A stretch of 64,000 nt of DNA, from positions 372,001 through 436,000 of the forward strand of contig JAMPUU010000026.1 in NCBI GenBank assembly GCA_030144965.1. Direction: 5' to 3'. Positions 26,164 to 35,098 of this stretch are shown piece after piece. Numbering within the stretch: the stretch's first letter is position 1; each line of letters begins with the position of its first letter. Source of the DNA: Nitrospira sp. BO4 (GTDB taxonomy: Bacteria > Nitrospirota > Nitrospiria > Nitrospirales > Nitrospiraceae). Position numbers and translations under genes: made by a program. The notes below the pieces were generated by a model, which saw only the letters and a list, made by a program, of their open reading frames with translations, was not told the DNA's origin and did not search any database.

Positions 26164-26829
26164 ATGGGTTTCCTGATGCGCGGAGCGCTGATTGAATATG
26201 GGTCTGATTTTATGGGCCCGATCCCGAATGTCGTCATATTCCAGTTCAATCCGGAAACCCTGACCAGAACGGTGCAGATTCCTTCGCGTCCTGCATCGGC
26301 AACTGCGCGTGAGACCACGCAAGCGGGAGAACCGTCGATCGAAAAGATCACCCTAAAGGCAAGTTTCAGCGCGGCGGATGAGTTCGGCGAGAACAAGGCC
26401 TTGGCGCGCCTGTTCGGAGTGGGCACGCGTCTGGCTGCCTTGGAAAAGATGGTCCATCCGTCCAACGATTTGCTTGCGGCGATTGGCGCGGCGCTTGGCG
26501 GAGCAGCGGGGGCGCTCGGCGGTGGAGGCGCCCTGCGTCAGCCGATTCCACGCGAAAAATACCCACGAATCCTTTTTATCTGGGGCGTGTATAGGGTACT
26601 GCCCGTGATCATCGAATCCATGAGCATTACCGAGCAGCAGTACGATTTCCTGCTCAATCCTGTTCAGGCTGAGGTGTCCATCACGTTGGCGGTCAATGCA
26701 ACTGATCTCTGTTCCGACGACGAAGTCGCGAAGGGCGCCATGCTCTATACCAACATGGCGAAGGATGCGCAGGCGATGGCGAACTTGGCGAATACCGCGC
26801 AGCAAGTAGTGGAATTGATCCCGTTCTAG
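26164..26829 (+). CDS. eCIS tube-to-hub adapter (Afp7/Pvc7-like, N-terminal domain type)
   Basis: 221 residues from ATG 26164, preceded by GGAGGCGAAAGG; the ATG at 26143 lies inside the previous gene and is unlikely. NVVIFQFNPETLTRTVQIPS near the start and LFIWGVYRVLPVIIESMSI mark the CIS tube-protein family that joins the first tube ring to the hub. A glycine/alanine-rich stretch (AALGGAAGALGGGG) near residue 110 looks like a flexible loop. The LysM-like part, fused in Afp7, is encoded separately by the next gene. Confidence 0.85.
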   Translation: MGFLMRGALIEYGSDFMGPIPNVVIFQFNPETLTRTVQIPSRPASATARETTQAGEPSIEKITLKASFSAADEFGENKALARLFGVGTRLAALEKMVHPSNDLLAAIGAALGGAAGALGGGGALRQPIPREKYPRILFIWGVYRVLPVIIESMSITEQQYDFLLNPVQAEVSITLAVNATDLCSDDEVAKGAMLYTNMAKDAQAMANLANTAQQVVELIPF

Positions 26830-26842
26830 CTGAGGTGGGCAC

Positions 26843-27145
26843 ATGTTTGATGAAAATTCTCGCTACGTCAAATGCTCGACTGTCCAAGTGGAAATGGTAA
26901 ATGGGGCTAGAGTCCTTGCCGTAAAATTACGCCGGCTGCCATATGTGCCGGGCCAGCTTACCGAGACAAAGGGCACCGACCGGCTCGATATCATGGCTCA
27001 CCGTCGATACAAAGACGGAACGAAGTTTTGGCACGTCGCGGATGCCAATACCGAACTCGAGGCTAACCGGTTGGTTGAACGCGAACGCAATGAAAATCCG
27101 CTCGTGCAGGAAGAAACGCGCTTCATCGTCGTTCCGGAAAGTTAA
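26843..27145 (+). CDS. LysM-like/gpX-type baseplate adapter
   Basis: 100 residues. DRLDIMAHRRYKDGTKFWHV followed by ADANTELEANRL is the LysM-like pattern of phage gpX/T4 gp53-type hub adapters. It probably clamps the hub to the tube adapter. It corresponds to the C-terminal part of Afp7. GGTGGGC precedes the ATG. Confidence 0.85.
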   Translation: MFDENSRYVKCSTVQVEMVNGARVLAVKLRRLPYVPGQLTETKGTDRLDIMAHRRYKDGTKFWHVADANTELEANRLVERERNENPLVQEETRFIVVPES

Positions 27146-27148
27146 TCC

Positions 27149-28324
27149 ATGGTCAAGGAATTCAAGGTTTACTATGGCAACGTTCCAGCCAGCCAGGAAC
27201 AGCTCAATGCGATCGACGAGATCGTCGTTGAACAGGAAATCGGCCGTGCATGGCAGGCCAAGATAACCATACCGATTTGCATCGCTGAGGACGGCTCCTG
27301 GGACGGCGAGAATAATCCGGAATACGCTGAATTTTCACGCGTACGTGTCGAGGCGCGAGTCGGGGATGGCGATTTTGTGCCGCTCATCGACGGACGCATT
27401 GTCGACCAGGATCCCGGGATGAGTGCCGAGCCCGGAGCCAGTACGTTAACGCTGACCGTCCAAGATGATACGACCTTGCTCCATCGCGAAGCCGGTTCAG
27501 AAGGTTTTCCACCAGGACAATCGGACAGCGACATCGCGCGGTCGCTCTTTGCGGATGCCGCGCTCGGCGGAACGATTGAAGTGGATGAGACCGGCGCGGC
27601 GACGGATCCCAATGCCGTCGTTCAGCGACATGGCACACCGATGCAGCTCCTCCGATCACTGATGAGACGACATCCCGATTTTTATGCGTATGTGTTGCCG
27701 GGAAGCGCGCCAGGTACGAGCAATTGCTATTTTAAAAAATTACCGGAGACCGTGGATCCGATGTTGCCTGCTCTGGTGCTGACGGGACCTGACCGGAACA
27801 TGAGCGGCTTCCACGTTCAGCGGGTATCGAACAGCGCCGCTCAATATGAAGGGGCCTGGTTGAGCATGGACGACAAAAATGTCTCAACCGGGAGCTCACG
27901 CTCTTCGGAAGCCGCTCCGTCTGAAGGTGAAGCGGCAACGGTTGCCGGAAGTTCCGAGATACGAACCAGGCGACTTCCACCGGGAATCGGAGATCATGTG
28001 GATCCTTTCGAAGCGGCGGAGAGTACGGCACGACGATCAAGCTATACCGTCCGCGCGGAAGGGGCGGTCATACCTCAGTGCTTCAGTGGGATACTCTCGC
28101 CGTACCGGATGATCCGCGCCCGTGTTTCTAACAGCCGCTACAGCTCTCAGTATGTGATCTTCAAGGTTACGCACACGCTTGGGATATCCGAATATACGCA
28201 AAGCTTTTCAGTGCGCGGAAACGCAGTGACGCCGGAAGCTTCGGTGAGTGCCTTTTCACCGGCTGCCGCCGTGGCAGCCGGTGCGGCGGCCGTAAGTTTT
28301 AACATTCAAGTGGATATCTTTTGA
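27149..28324 (+). CDS. Hub protein, gp27/gpD-like part (N-terminal half of Pvc8/VgrG)
   Basis: 391 residues of the phage late-control protein D family: FKVYYGNVPASQEQLNAIDE, LIDGRIVDQDPGMSAEPGAS, then EGFPPGQSDSDIARSLFADA and RHGTPMQLLRSLMRRHPDF. Trimers of this fold form the hub that seats the spike. A Ser/Glu-rich linker (SSRSSEAAPSEGEAATVAG) lies at about 250-268. In Afp/PVC this domain is fused to the gp5 spike; here the two are separate genes overlapping by one base (TGATG). Confidence 0.9.
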   Translation: MVKEFKVYYGNVPASQEQLNAIDEIVVEQEIGRAWQAKITIPICIAEDGSWDGENNPEYAEFSRVRVEARVGDGDFVPLIDGRIVDQDPGMSAEPGASTLTLTVQDDTTLLHREAGSEGFPPGQSDSDIARSLFADAALGGTIEVDETGAATDPNAVVQRHGTPMQLLRSLMRRHPDFYAYVLPGSAPGTSNCYFKKLPETVDPMLPALVLTGPDRNMSGFHVQRVSNSAAQYEGAWLSMDDKNVSTGSSRSSEAAPSEGEAATVAGSSEIRTRRLPPGIGDHVDPFEAAESTARRSSYTVRAEGAVIPQCFSGILSPYRMIRARVSNSRYSSQYVIFKVTHTLGISEYTQSFSVRGNAVTPEASVSAFSPAAAVAAGAAAVSFNIQVDIF

Positions 28325-28968
28325 TGGACCCGCTCGAGTTTGAAGATCAGATAGTCGATCTTTCCGAATGGCGTAACGAGCATTTGTTCGGGAAGTACAG
28401 AGGAATCGTGGAATCAGTTGAAGAAGGTGACAACCTTGGGATGATCTCAGTCAAAGTGCCTGATGTGTTCGGTTCTGACCACGTGGTCGAACACGTCAGG
28501 CCCTGTAGCCCATTCGCCGGGAGTAAGCATGGATTTGTAGCGGTCCCTGAAGAAGGCGACGGTGTATGGGTGGAATTCGAAGCAGGTCGCACATCGCTTC
28601 CGATCTGGACGGGATTTTGGTGGGCGTCCGGTGAGATGCCTGAGCCAAAAGGCAAGCTGATCCGAAGTTTCATCACGACCAAAGGACATAAGCTGTTGCT
28701 CGACGACGATGCGAATGAGGTGAAGCTGCTTCATGCGGATGGGGCGGAACTCACCATGAGCGACAATGACGTCATTCTCAAGATCGGCGATTCCAGCGTC
28801 AAACTGACCTCCAATGAAATCACACTTCAAGTAGGGGCTTCGTCGATGTCGCCGCAGATAAAGATCGAATCGACGCAGATCACCATACAGGCGGGTTCCA
28901 TGGGTTCGGTAAAGCTGACGTCGGGCGGGGTCGATATCGGAAACGGGGCCATGAAGATAGGCGCGTAG
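28324..28968 (+). CDS. Spike protein, gp5-like OB-fold part (C-terminal half of Pvc8/VgrG)
   Basis: 214 residues from ATG 28324, sharing one base with the previous stop. The OB-fold (GKYRGIVESVEEGDNLGMI, then HGFVAVPEEGDGVWVEFEAG and LPIWTGFWW) is followed by a repeat-rich beta-prism needle (KLLHADGAELTMSDNDVIL, KLTSNEITLQVGAS, SGGVDIGNGAM). This is the central spike at the tip of the tube. It has no lysozyme domain, as is usual for eCIS. Confidence 0.9.
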   Translation: MDPLEFEDQIVDLSEWRNEHLFGKYRGIVESVEEGDNLGMISVKVPDVFGSDHVVEHVRPCSPFAGSKHGFVAVPEEGDGVWVEFEAGRTSLPIWTGFWWASGEMPEPKGKLIRSFITTKGHKLLLDDDANEVKLLHADGAELTMSDNDVILKIGDSSVKLTSNEITLQVGASSMSPQIKIESTQITIQAGSMGSVKLTSGGVDIGNGAMKIGA

Positions 28969-28971
28969 CGT

Positions 28972-29307
28972 ATGCCCGGGTACATTCTCACGACCATGAG
29001 CCAGGTCATGTGTACGCATGGGGGGACGGCAGTACTCACCACGGCCAATACGATGATTACGGTCGATAATGCACCGGCACTGCTGGAATCGGATATTCAT
29101 TCGGTCGTCGGTTGTCCGTTCACGGTGCCGCCGGGTAAGCCGCAACCATGTATTCGAATCGAATGGACGATGGGCGCGACCATGTGCAAGGGCAATGGAA
29201 CCGGAGTGCTGACTCAGTCGAGCATCGGCAAGTGTATCAGCGCCGAGGGGGCCGTTCAGGGTCTGGCAATAATTCTCCAGACACAGGTCAAGGCGAAGGC
29301 TACATAA
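28972..29307 (+). CDS. PAAR-like spike-tip protein (Pvc10-like)
   Basis: 111 residues with a pattern of short metal-site-like motifs: VMCTHGGTAVLTT, VVGCPFTVPPGKPQPC, CKGNGTGV and SIGKCIS. The cysteines and the histidine could bind a metal at the sharpened tip, as in PAAR and DUF4280-type proteins. Encoded directly after the spike. It may also be the docking point for some cargo. Confidence 0.82.
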   Translation: MPGYILTTMSQVMCTHGGTAVLTTANTMITVDNAPALLESDIHSVVGCPFTVPPGKPQPCIRIEWTMGATMCKGNGTGVLTQSSIGKCISAEGAVQGLAIILQTQVKAKAT

Positions 29308-29310
29308 AGA

Positions 29311-29691
29311 ATGAAGCCGGTCAACGGAGAGCATCTATCATTTCCCTTTCGCGTCGGGACCGATGGACGGATGGCGACCGTTCAATCGCTCGAAGAACAT
29401 GTCCGTGACGAGATCGTCCAACTCGTTTTGACGAATCAAGGAGAAAGACCGTTTGTAGTCGATTTCGGCGGCGGCGTCAGGCGGCTGGTGTTCGAAGCGG
29501 CAGACGATGCGACGGCGGCCATGGCCAAGGCTCAGATCACACAGGCGATCAATCGGTGGCTGGGACATCGCGTGACCCTGGAGTACATTCAGGTCGAGGT
29601 ACAGAACTCGACAATTTCGGTGGACATCCGCTACCGCTTAGCGGGGACGGATGATACGCGCGTGCTGCGTTTCAAGCGCGAGGGAAGCTGA
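29311..29691 (+). CDS. Baseplate wedge protein, gp25 family (Pvc9-like)
   Basis: 126 residues of the gp25-like family: PVNGEHLSFPFRVGTDGRM, LEEHVRDEIVQLVLTNQGER and FVVDFGGGVRRLVFE. gp25 starts sheath polymerisation at the baseplate. It lacks lysozyme catalytic residues, as other gp25 proteins do. Its stop is eight bases before the next start. Confidence 0.92.
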   Translation: MKPVNGEHLSFPFRVGTDGRMATVQSLEEHVRDEIVQLVLTNQGERPFVVDFGGGVRRLVFEAADDATAAMAKAQITQAINRWLGHRVTLEYIQVEVQNSTISVDIRYRLAGTDDTRVLRFKREGS

Positions 29692-29698
29692 GTCGCGT

Positions 29699-32359
29699 AT
29701 GTATGACGAACCAGCTATACCTCTAAGGGAATTGGCCAGAAGCGAGCCGCTGCGTGAACGCGCGCGCTTGATGACCGATTCGCCGGGACCAACTACTCCG
29801 AATGGGATCAAGCTGTTGCGTGTCGTCGAAGTGGACAATGCGTTGGATTCTGCCGTTCTTGAACTGCACTTCTACAATCTGAACATCTTGCCCGCCATTG
29901 TCCTTGAATACTCCGGCAACAATCATCTCGCCAAGACGATCTTCCCAATCTCGGGCGGTATCCGAGTTCGCGCCGGAAGTGCGCTTGGACAGGTGCAGGT
30001 TGATTCAACCGGAAGTCCTCCAAACGCAGCGATTACACAACCTGATCCCACGAAACCTCTGTTGCGCCTCGTCGTCAAACCGGTTGGAGATTATTCCACC
30101 TATACACTTGGGGTCAGCACCACCGGAATTCCCAACGCAGTGATCGATCCGCTCTTTGCCGAGATACGGTTCAAGTTTCGTCCTGGATGCTTCAATAACA
30201 ACTGCGCCCCTGAATGGGAATCGGCACTTGCGCCTCTGGAGGAACCGGTCATCGACTATCTCGCTAAGGACTACGGGTCATTCCGCCGGACGATGATCAC
30301 CGCCATGTCGCGTCGGGTGCCCGGATGGGAGCCGACCAGCGAGGCCGATCTCGACATGGTGCTGGCGGAGCTCTTTTCAGTCGCAGCGGATGAACTCAGC
30401 GACCATCAGGATCGCGTGATGAATGAAGCGTATCTGGCCTCTGCCCGAAAGCGAGTCTCGGTTGCGCGCCATGCCAGACTGATGGATTACCACATTCATC
30501 AAGGCAGCCAAGCTTCGACCTGGCTTGCGCTGGAAATCGGACATGATACGGGACAGAAAGCGTTCCAGCTTGCGCAAGGACTCAAGGCATGGGCCGGTGA
30601 AAGTACGATCGATGAAACGACTCATAAAAAAAAGGAAACAGCAGCATCAGCGGTATTCCTCTCTCGTCACGAGGGCACGCAAACCGTCCATCAATATCTC
30701 AATCATGTCGGCCTCTATACCTGGAGCGACACCATCACAACATTGAAGGCGGGCAGCACAAGGGCAGATCTTAAGCTGTACAGCAAATTGTATCTTGGCG
30801 ATCCCGCTCCACCGGTCGAGATCGCGACGCAAGCGGCTGCCGACGAGATCCTCGACTTGATCCGCAACTCGCGCATCCGCCATCTGCTCATTCAGGAACA
30901 TCTCAATCCACAAACCGGGAAGGCACCGGGAAGAAACCCGGCCAAACGTCAGATTCTTTCATTGATATCTGGAGCGGCGGAGTCGGTAAAAGACCCCATT
31001 ACGAACGAGTGGATGGTTCGTGTCCATTGGGAAAAGAAGGACGCGCTTCGGTTTGACTATTGTTTTACCGTGGACTGTCCTGCCGACAATCCCGGAACCG
31101 CGATCGGTGCGGTAAAAAACGTCTCGCTCTTTCACGGCAATCTGGTCGAGGTGTTTCATGGACGAGAGGAGCAGACGATTTTTATAGATGAAGGAGAGTT
31201 GCTGGATGTAAGCGACCCGAATAAACCGCTCCAATTTCATTATGAGCGCACTCGCTGGGGCACGCTCTGCCGTCTCCCGGGCGTTCCGCTTGCCTATAAA
31301 CAGACAACACCCGGCGGTGATGTTCCTCCGGAATCGACTTTGACCGTCGAGGTGACGCCTCCTGGTGACCCATGGGACGAAGTCCCGAACTTAATCCATA
31401 GCGATGATTCTGCCGAGAACGGTGACCACTTCGTGGTCGAAACCGATGAGAATCGTCAAAGCGTGATCCGTTTTGGAAACGGCACGAACGGCAGGGAGTT
31501 ACCCGATGGGGCCGTGGTGACCTGTACCTATCAGTACGGAATGCCGCTCGATGGCAACGTCGGCGCCGATATGATCGTGAGTGTTTCGGAAGACAGTCTC
31601 AAGGTCGTTCCGCCGTTTCCGTTCGTGCTCCGCTTATGCTGGAATCCGTTCGACGTGACAAATGGCCGTGATCAAGAGCCCGTTGCCGAAATCATCCGCC
31701 GTGTCCCCGAAGCCTATCGCCAGCATCAACTCCGTGCCGTCACCCTGGCGGATTATGTCTCGCAGGCGGAAGAAATCGAAGGGGTGTCCCGTGCCGCGGC
31801 CCGGTACGCTTGGACGGGGAGCTGGCGTACCGTGCGTGTCACGATCGATCCTGTCGGGACAACCGAGCTTTCGTATGCGCTCCGAACAACCGTGGCGGAC
31901 TATCTGAACGCAGTCAGGCTGATCGGTGAAGATATCGAGATACGACCGCCCGAGTTCGTTCCGCTGGAGATCAACGTCGTACTTTGCGCAAGGCCGGATG
32001 TTTGGCCGGAAGATCTCAAGTTTGTGCTTGAACAGGAATTCTCTGCCGGATGGACTCCCGATGGACGCAAGGGATTTTTCCATCCGGATGAATGGACATT
32101 CGGGCAGCCGCTCTATGCCAGTCAGATCATCGGGCGTGCCATGAAAGTTCAAGGGGTAGAGCATGTTGTTGGGCAAAAAACGGGCACGCCACCCGCGGAT
32201 AAAACCATCAGTGTTTCGATCAAGCGATGGAATTCTCCCTTTGCTGCAACAGATGCGCTGACCCAGGTCAACTACAACGAGATCATCCAGGTGATGGGAA
32301 ATCCCGATCACCTGGAGCAAGGGTTTATCCAGTTCGAGGTCAAGGGAGGAAGGCAGTGA
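29699..32359 (+). CDS. Large baseplate wedge protein (baseplate J/gp6 family, Pvc11-like)
   Basis: 886 residues from ATG 29699; the frame is open to 29651 but that overlaps gp25. The gpJ-type pattern is present: DLDMVLAELFSVAADELSDH near residue 220, QLRAVTLADYVSQAEEIEG and VSRAAARYAWTG near 690-720, and IRPPEFVPLEINVVLCARP. It forms the ring that holds sheath and hub together. The large middle insert is beta-rich (FGNGTNGRELPDGAVVTCTY). It overlaps the next gene by four bases (GTGA). Confidence 0.9.
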   Translation: MYDEPAIPLRELARSEPLRERARLMTDSPGPTTPNGIKLLRVVEVDNALDSAVLELHFYNLNILPAIVLEYSGNNHLAKTIFPISGGIRVRAGSALGQVQVDSTGSPPNAAITQPDPTKPLLRLVVKPVGDYSTYTLGVSTTGIPNAVIDPLFAEIRFKFRPGCFNNNCAPEWESALAPLEEPVIDYLAKDYGSFRRTMITAMSRRVPGWEPTSEADLDMVLAELFSVAADELSDHQDRVMNEAYLASARKRVSVARHARLMDYHIHQGSQASTWLALEIGHDTGQKAFQLAQGLKAWAGESTIDETTHKKKETAASAVFLSRHEGTQTVHQYLNHVGLYTWSDTITTLKAGSTRADLKLYSKLYLGDPAPPVEIATQAAADEILDLIRNSRIRHLLIQEHLNPQTGKAPGRNPAKRQILSLISGAAESVKDPITNEWMVRVHWEKKDALRFDYCFTVDCPADNPGTAIGAVKNVSLFHGNLVEVFHGREEQTIFIDEGELLDVSDPNKPLQFHYERTRWGTLCRLPGVPLAYKQTTPGGDVPPESTLTVEVTPPGDPWDEVPNLIHSDDSAENGDHFVVETDENRQSVIRFGNGTNGRELPDGAVVTCTYQYGMPLDGNVGADMIVSVSEDSLKVVPPFPFVLRLCWNPFDVTNGRDQEPVAEIIRRVPEAYRQHQLRAVTLADYVSQAEEIEGVSRAAARYAWTGSWRTVRVTIDPVGTTELSYALRTTVADYLNAVRLIGEDIEIRPPEFVPLEINVVLCARPDVWPEDLKFVLEQEFSAGWTPDGRKGFFHPDEWTFGQPLYASQIIGRAMKVQGVEHVVGQKTGTPPADKTISVSIKRWNSPFAATDALTQVNYNEIIQVMGNPDHLEQGFIQFEVKGGRQ

Positions 32360-35097
32360 GCGACCGCGATTGCGCGAATGATTGCACGATGCCGCTGCGG
32401 TTTCCGCGCCGGCCCGGAACGGAGCTGCCGTTCGGCCATGGAGAGGGTTGCCCTTGCTGTAGCGCTCCACTGGACCACACCAGTCAGGACAATCGTCCGT
32501 CGCTTTCCCGGTTCAATTACCGGATCGGGACCTATGGGACGATTCGCGAATTCCTGTTTCACCAGATCGACCAAACTCCGAATCTCCAAACATGGACCCA
32601 TCGCGCGCCGGACGATCCCGCCGTGGCGCTTCTCGAAGGCGCATCGATCCTTGGCGATATTCTTACCTTTTATCAGGAAACATATGCCAACGAGGCATTT
32701 CTCGGGACGGCGCAATGGCGTGAAAGTATCGCCGATCTCGTGCGGCTGCTGGGCTATCGCCTTTCGCCTGCCGTTGGTGGGCAAGCGGTGTTTGCCTTTG
32801 AGCTGAAGAAAAACGAGCCTATTGTCATTCCCGCCGGATTCCCTCTTAAAGCCACACTGGAAGTACCGCCAAAACCTGCCGAATTTGAGACGATCGCAGA
32901 AGCGACTGTCTATCCGTGGCTCGGGAGATTTCATTTATACAAGCCGCTGGAAGATGGCGACATCACGCCGACGACAACCGAATTCTACATCGCGTATCCG
33001 GAGCAGCTTCTGGAGCCGATCGATCTAAAAATAGGCGATCGGCTGATCGTAGGGGAAGCGCCGGCGGTCTATTCCCCAGGGTCTTTCAGCCTGACCAATG
33101 CCGAAGTGATTTTCATCGATTCGATTCGAGAAGAGCGCGGACGCACATACTACACGATCAAGGGCAAGCTGAGTCGCACGTCAAATATCGGCAGCCTATC
33201 GGCCTATCGTGTCGGACGGACGTTTCACCATTTCGGATACAACAGCCCATCGCAGATCGTGAATAAGACGGCGGCGGTCACATCCACCGCCACTGTAAGC
33301 GGAGGGACCACATCCACTTCATCAACCATACCGTATCAAACAGTACCGCTTGCCCGACCTGTTGATACGCCGTTCAATGCCTTCCAAGGCGCAACGACGA
33401 GCGCAAGCCTCAGCGACAGAGATTTTCCGATCGATTCGGAGGTGAGCGATCTTCCGAACAATGTTCCGATCGTCATCCAGGCGACGTTCACGTATCCGTT
33501 CATGGCATACATTCTCGGTCAGCCGTTACCGATGAGCACTCTCATCAGGATGATCACCGACGTCCGTACCGTGACCATGACTTGGGGCGGAATCAGCGGG
33601 ACCGTGAGCCAACTGAGACTGAACGATGAACTCGGCAGCTCAGTTGGGGCGAATGCGTCGATGCAGATTGCCGATGCGCTCTTCCATGAAGTCACGAGTC
33701 CGCTATTCAGGCTCGTGCGGGCCAAGGAAGAAACGACGCTCACGTCCGGCAACACACTCTATTTCTATGGCGCGGCAGAACAGACGAAAACGTTAAAAGA
33801 TCGCCGGATCATGTTCGATAAACCAGGTGAGGAGCCTCAGATAGTCACAGTGACCGATATCGATTCGACTTCAATGATGGGCACTGAGGCCATTCCGCAG
33901 TTACATGCGGTGACACTCTCGGAATCCATTTCTTATGCCGATTTTCCGAATGGCGAGCCGCTTGTCACCGTATTCGGTAACCTCGTCGATGCGGATGAAG
34001 GCAAAACCCTCCCGGAAACCGCCATCGGCAGTGGCGATGAAACGATGGCATTCCAGAACTTTAAACTTCCCAAAGCTCCGCTGACCTATCACATCGTACC
34101 GGACAACACGCCTGCAGAAACGCCGGAACTTGCGATCTATGTGAATGGACGCGAATGGACGCGAGTGGATAGCTTTTTTGGACATGACAAAGACGAGCAG
34201 ATCTATATCGTCCGTGAAGACGCAGAAGGCAACAGTTGGGTGCAGTTTGGGGACGGCAAATCCGGGGCCAGACTGACCAGCGGCGTGAATAATGTCACGG
34301 CGGTGTTCCGCACCGGCAGCGGAGCATACGGCCCGCTGAAGGCGGATACGAAAGTTCAGGCATCGGTAAAACTCAAAAATCTGGACAAGGTCGGGATGCC
34401 GATGGTTGCCACCGGTGGATCGACAGCGGAATCTGGAGAAAATGCTCGTCGAGCGGCACCCGGCAAGGTGCAGAGCCTGGGGCGTATCGTCAGTATCAAG
34501 GATTTTGAATTCGAAGCGGCAGCCATTCCAGGAGTCGCGTCCGCTTCCGCTGCGTGGCAGGTGGTCGATCACATACCGGCTGTGGCCGTCACCGTCTTGA
34601 TGGAAACCGGACGCAGTGCCGAGATTGCCGCCGTACGCGCAACACTGAACGCCTACAACAATCAGCGCGGAGCCGCGCGCCATGCGATCGATGTCGTCTT
34701 GGGCAGGCGGATGTACGTGACGGTCGCCGTTCGTTATGCGCTCAAACCGACCTATCGCGCCGATCTGGTCGAACCATTTATCCGCCGTGCGCTGGGTGTC
34801 AATCGTGGTCAAGCCACTCCTGAGGAAGATCAGACCGGACTGTTCAGTCTCAGGCGCAGACGTTTCGGCGGACGGGAATATGCATCGTCAATCGAGGGGA
34901 CAGTGCAGAATGTCGAGGGTGTGCTCTGGGCTCGGGCAGTCGGTTTCACGGCGCTTGTGGATACGGACGATCCGACGACCATCGAACTGCCGTCGCTGAC
35001 GATTCTCGATCCGATTGTGGTCTGTGACAGCGGCCATATCCTGAGCCTGTTCGATAAGCATTTGACGGTGACTTCTGTTGCCGAGGGAGGAAGTTGA
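32356..35097 (+). CDS. Second large baseplate wedge protein (Pvc12-like) with Cys-rich N terminus
   Basis: 913 residues starting at GTG 32356, chosen because AAGGGAGGAAG lies just upstream and the overlap with the previous stop is GTGA; upstream codons would lie inside the preceding gene. The start has an unusual cysteine cluster (C6, C10, C32, C34, C35, within CANDC and GCPCCSAPL). Next come helices typical of the wedge family (DDPAVALLEGASILGDILTF, WRESIADLVRLLGYRLSPAV). The C-terminal gpJ-like part is SLGRIVSIKDFEFEAAAIPG and ARHAIDVVLGRRMYVTVAVR. Confidence 0.88.
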   Translation: MSDRDCANDCTMPLRFPRRPGTELPFGHGEGCPCCSAPLDHTSQDNRPSLSRFNYRIGTYGTIREFLFHQIDQTPNLQTWTHRAPDDPAVALLEGASILGDILTFYQETYANEAFLGTAQWRESIADLVRLLGYRLSPAVGGQAVFAFELKKNEPIVIPAGFPLKATLEVPPKPAEFETIAEATVYPWLGRFHLYKPLEDGDITPTTTEFYIAYPEQLLEPIDLKIGDRLIVGEAPAVYSPGSFSLTNAEVIFIDSIREERGRTYYTIKGKLSRTSNIGSLSAYRVGRTFHHFGYNSPSQIVNKTAAVTSTATVSGGTTSTSSTIPYQTVPLARPVDTPFNAFQGATTSASLSDRDFPIDSEVSDLPNNVPIVIQATFTYPFMAYILGQPLPMSTLIRMITDVRTVTMTWGGISGTVSQLRLNDELGSSVGANASMQIADALFHEVTSPLFRLVRAKEETTLTSGNTLYFYGAAEQTKTLKDRRIMFDKPGEEPQIVTVTDIDSTSMMGTEAIPQLHAVTLSESISYADFPNGEPLVTVFGNLVDADEGKTLPETAIGSGDETMAFQNFKLPKAPLTYHIVPDNTPAETPELAIYVNGREWTRVDSFFGHDKDEQIYIVREDAEGNSWVQFGDGKSGARLTSGVNNVTAVFRTGSGAYGPLKADTKVQASVKLKNLDKVGMPMVATGGSTAESGENARRAAPGKVQSLGRIVSIKDFEFEAAAIPGVASASAAWQVVDHIPAVAVTVLMETGRSAEIAAVRATLNAYNNQRGAARHAIDVVLGRRMYVTVAVRYALKPTYRADLVEPFIRRALGVNRGQATPEEDQTGLFSLRRRRFGGREYASSIEGTVQNVEGVLWARAVGFTALVDTDDPTTIELPSLTILDPIVVCDSGHILSLFDKHLTVTSVAEGGS

Positions 35098-35098
35098 G

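Noticed and set aside
23718-29691. Type VI secretion system
   Set aside because: VgrG-like, PAAR-like and gp25 proteins are shared with T6SS, but TssJ, TssL, TssM and ClpV are missing and the ATPase has the eCIS layout.
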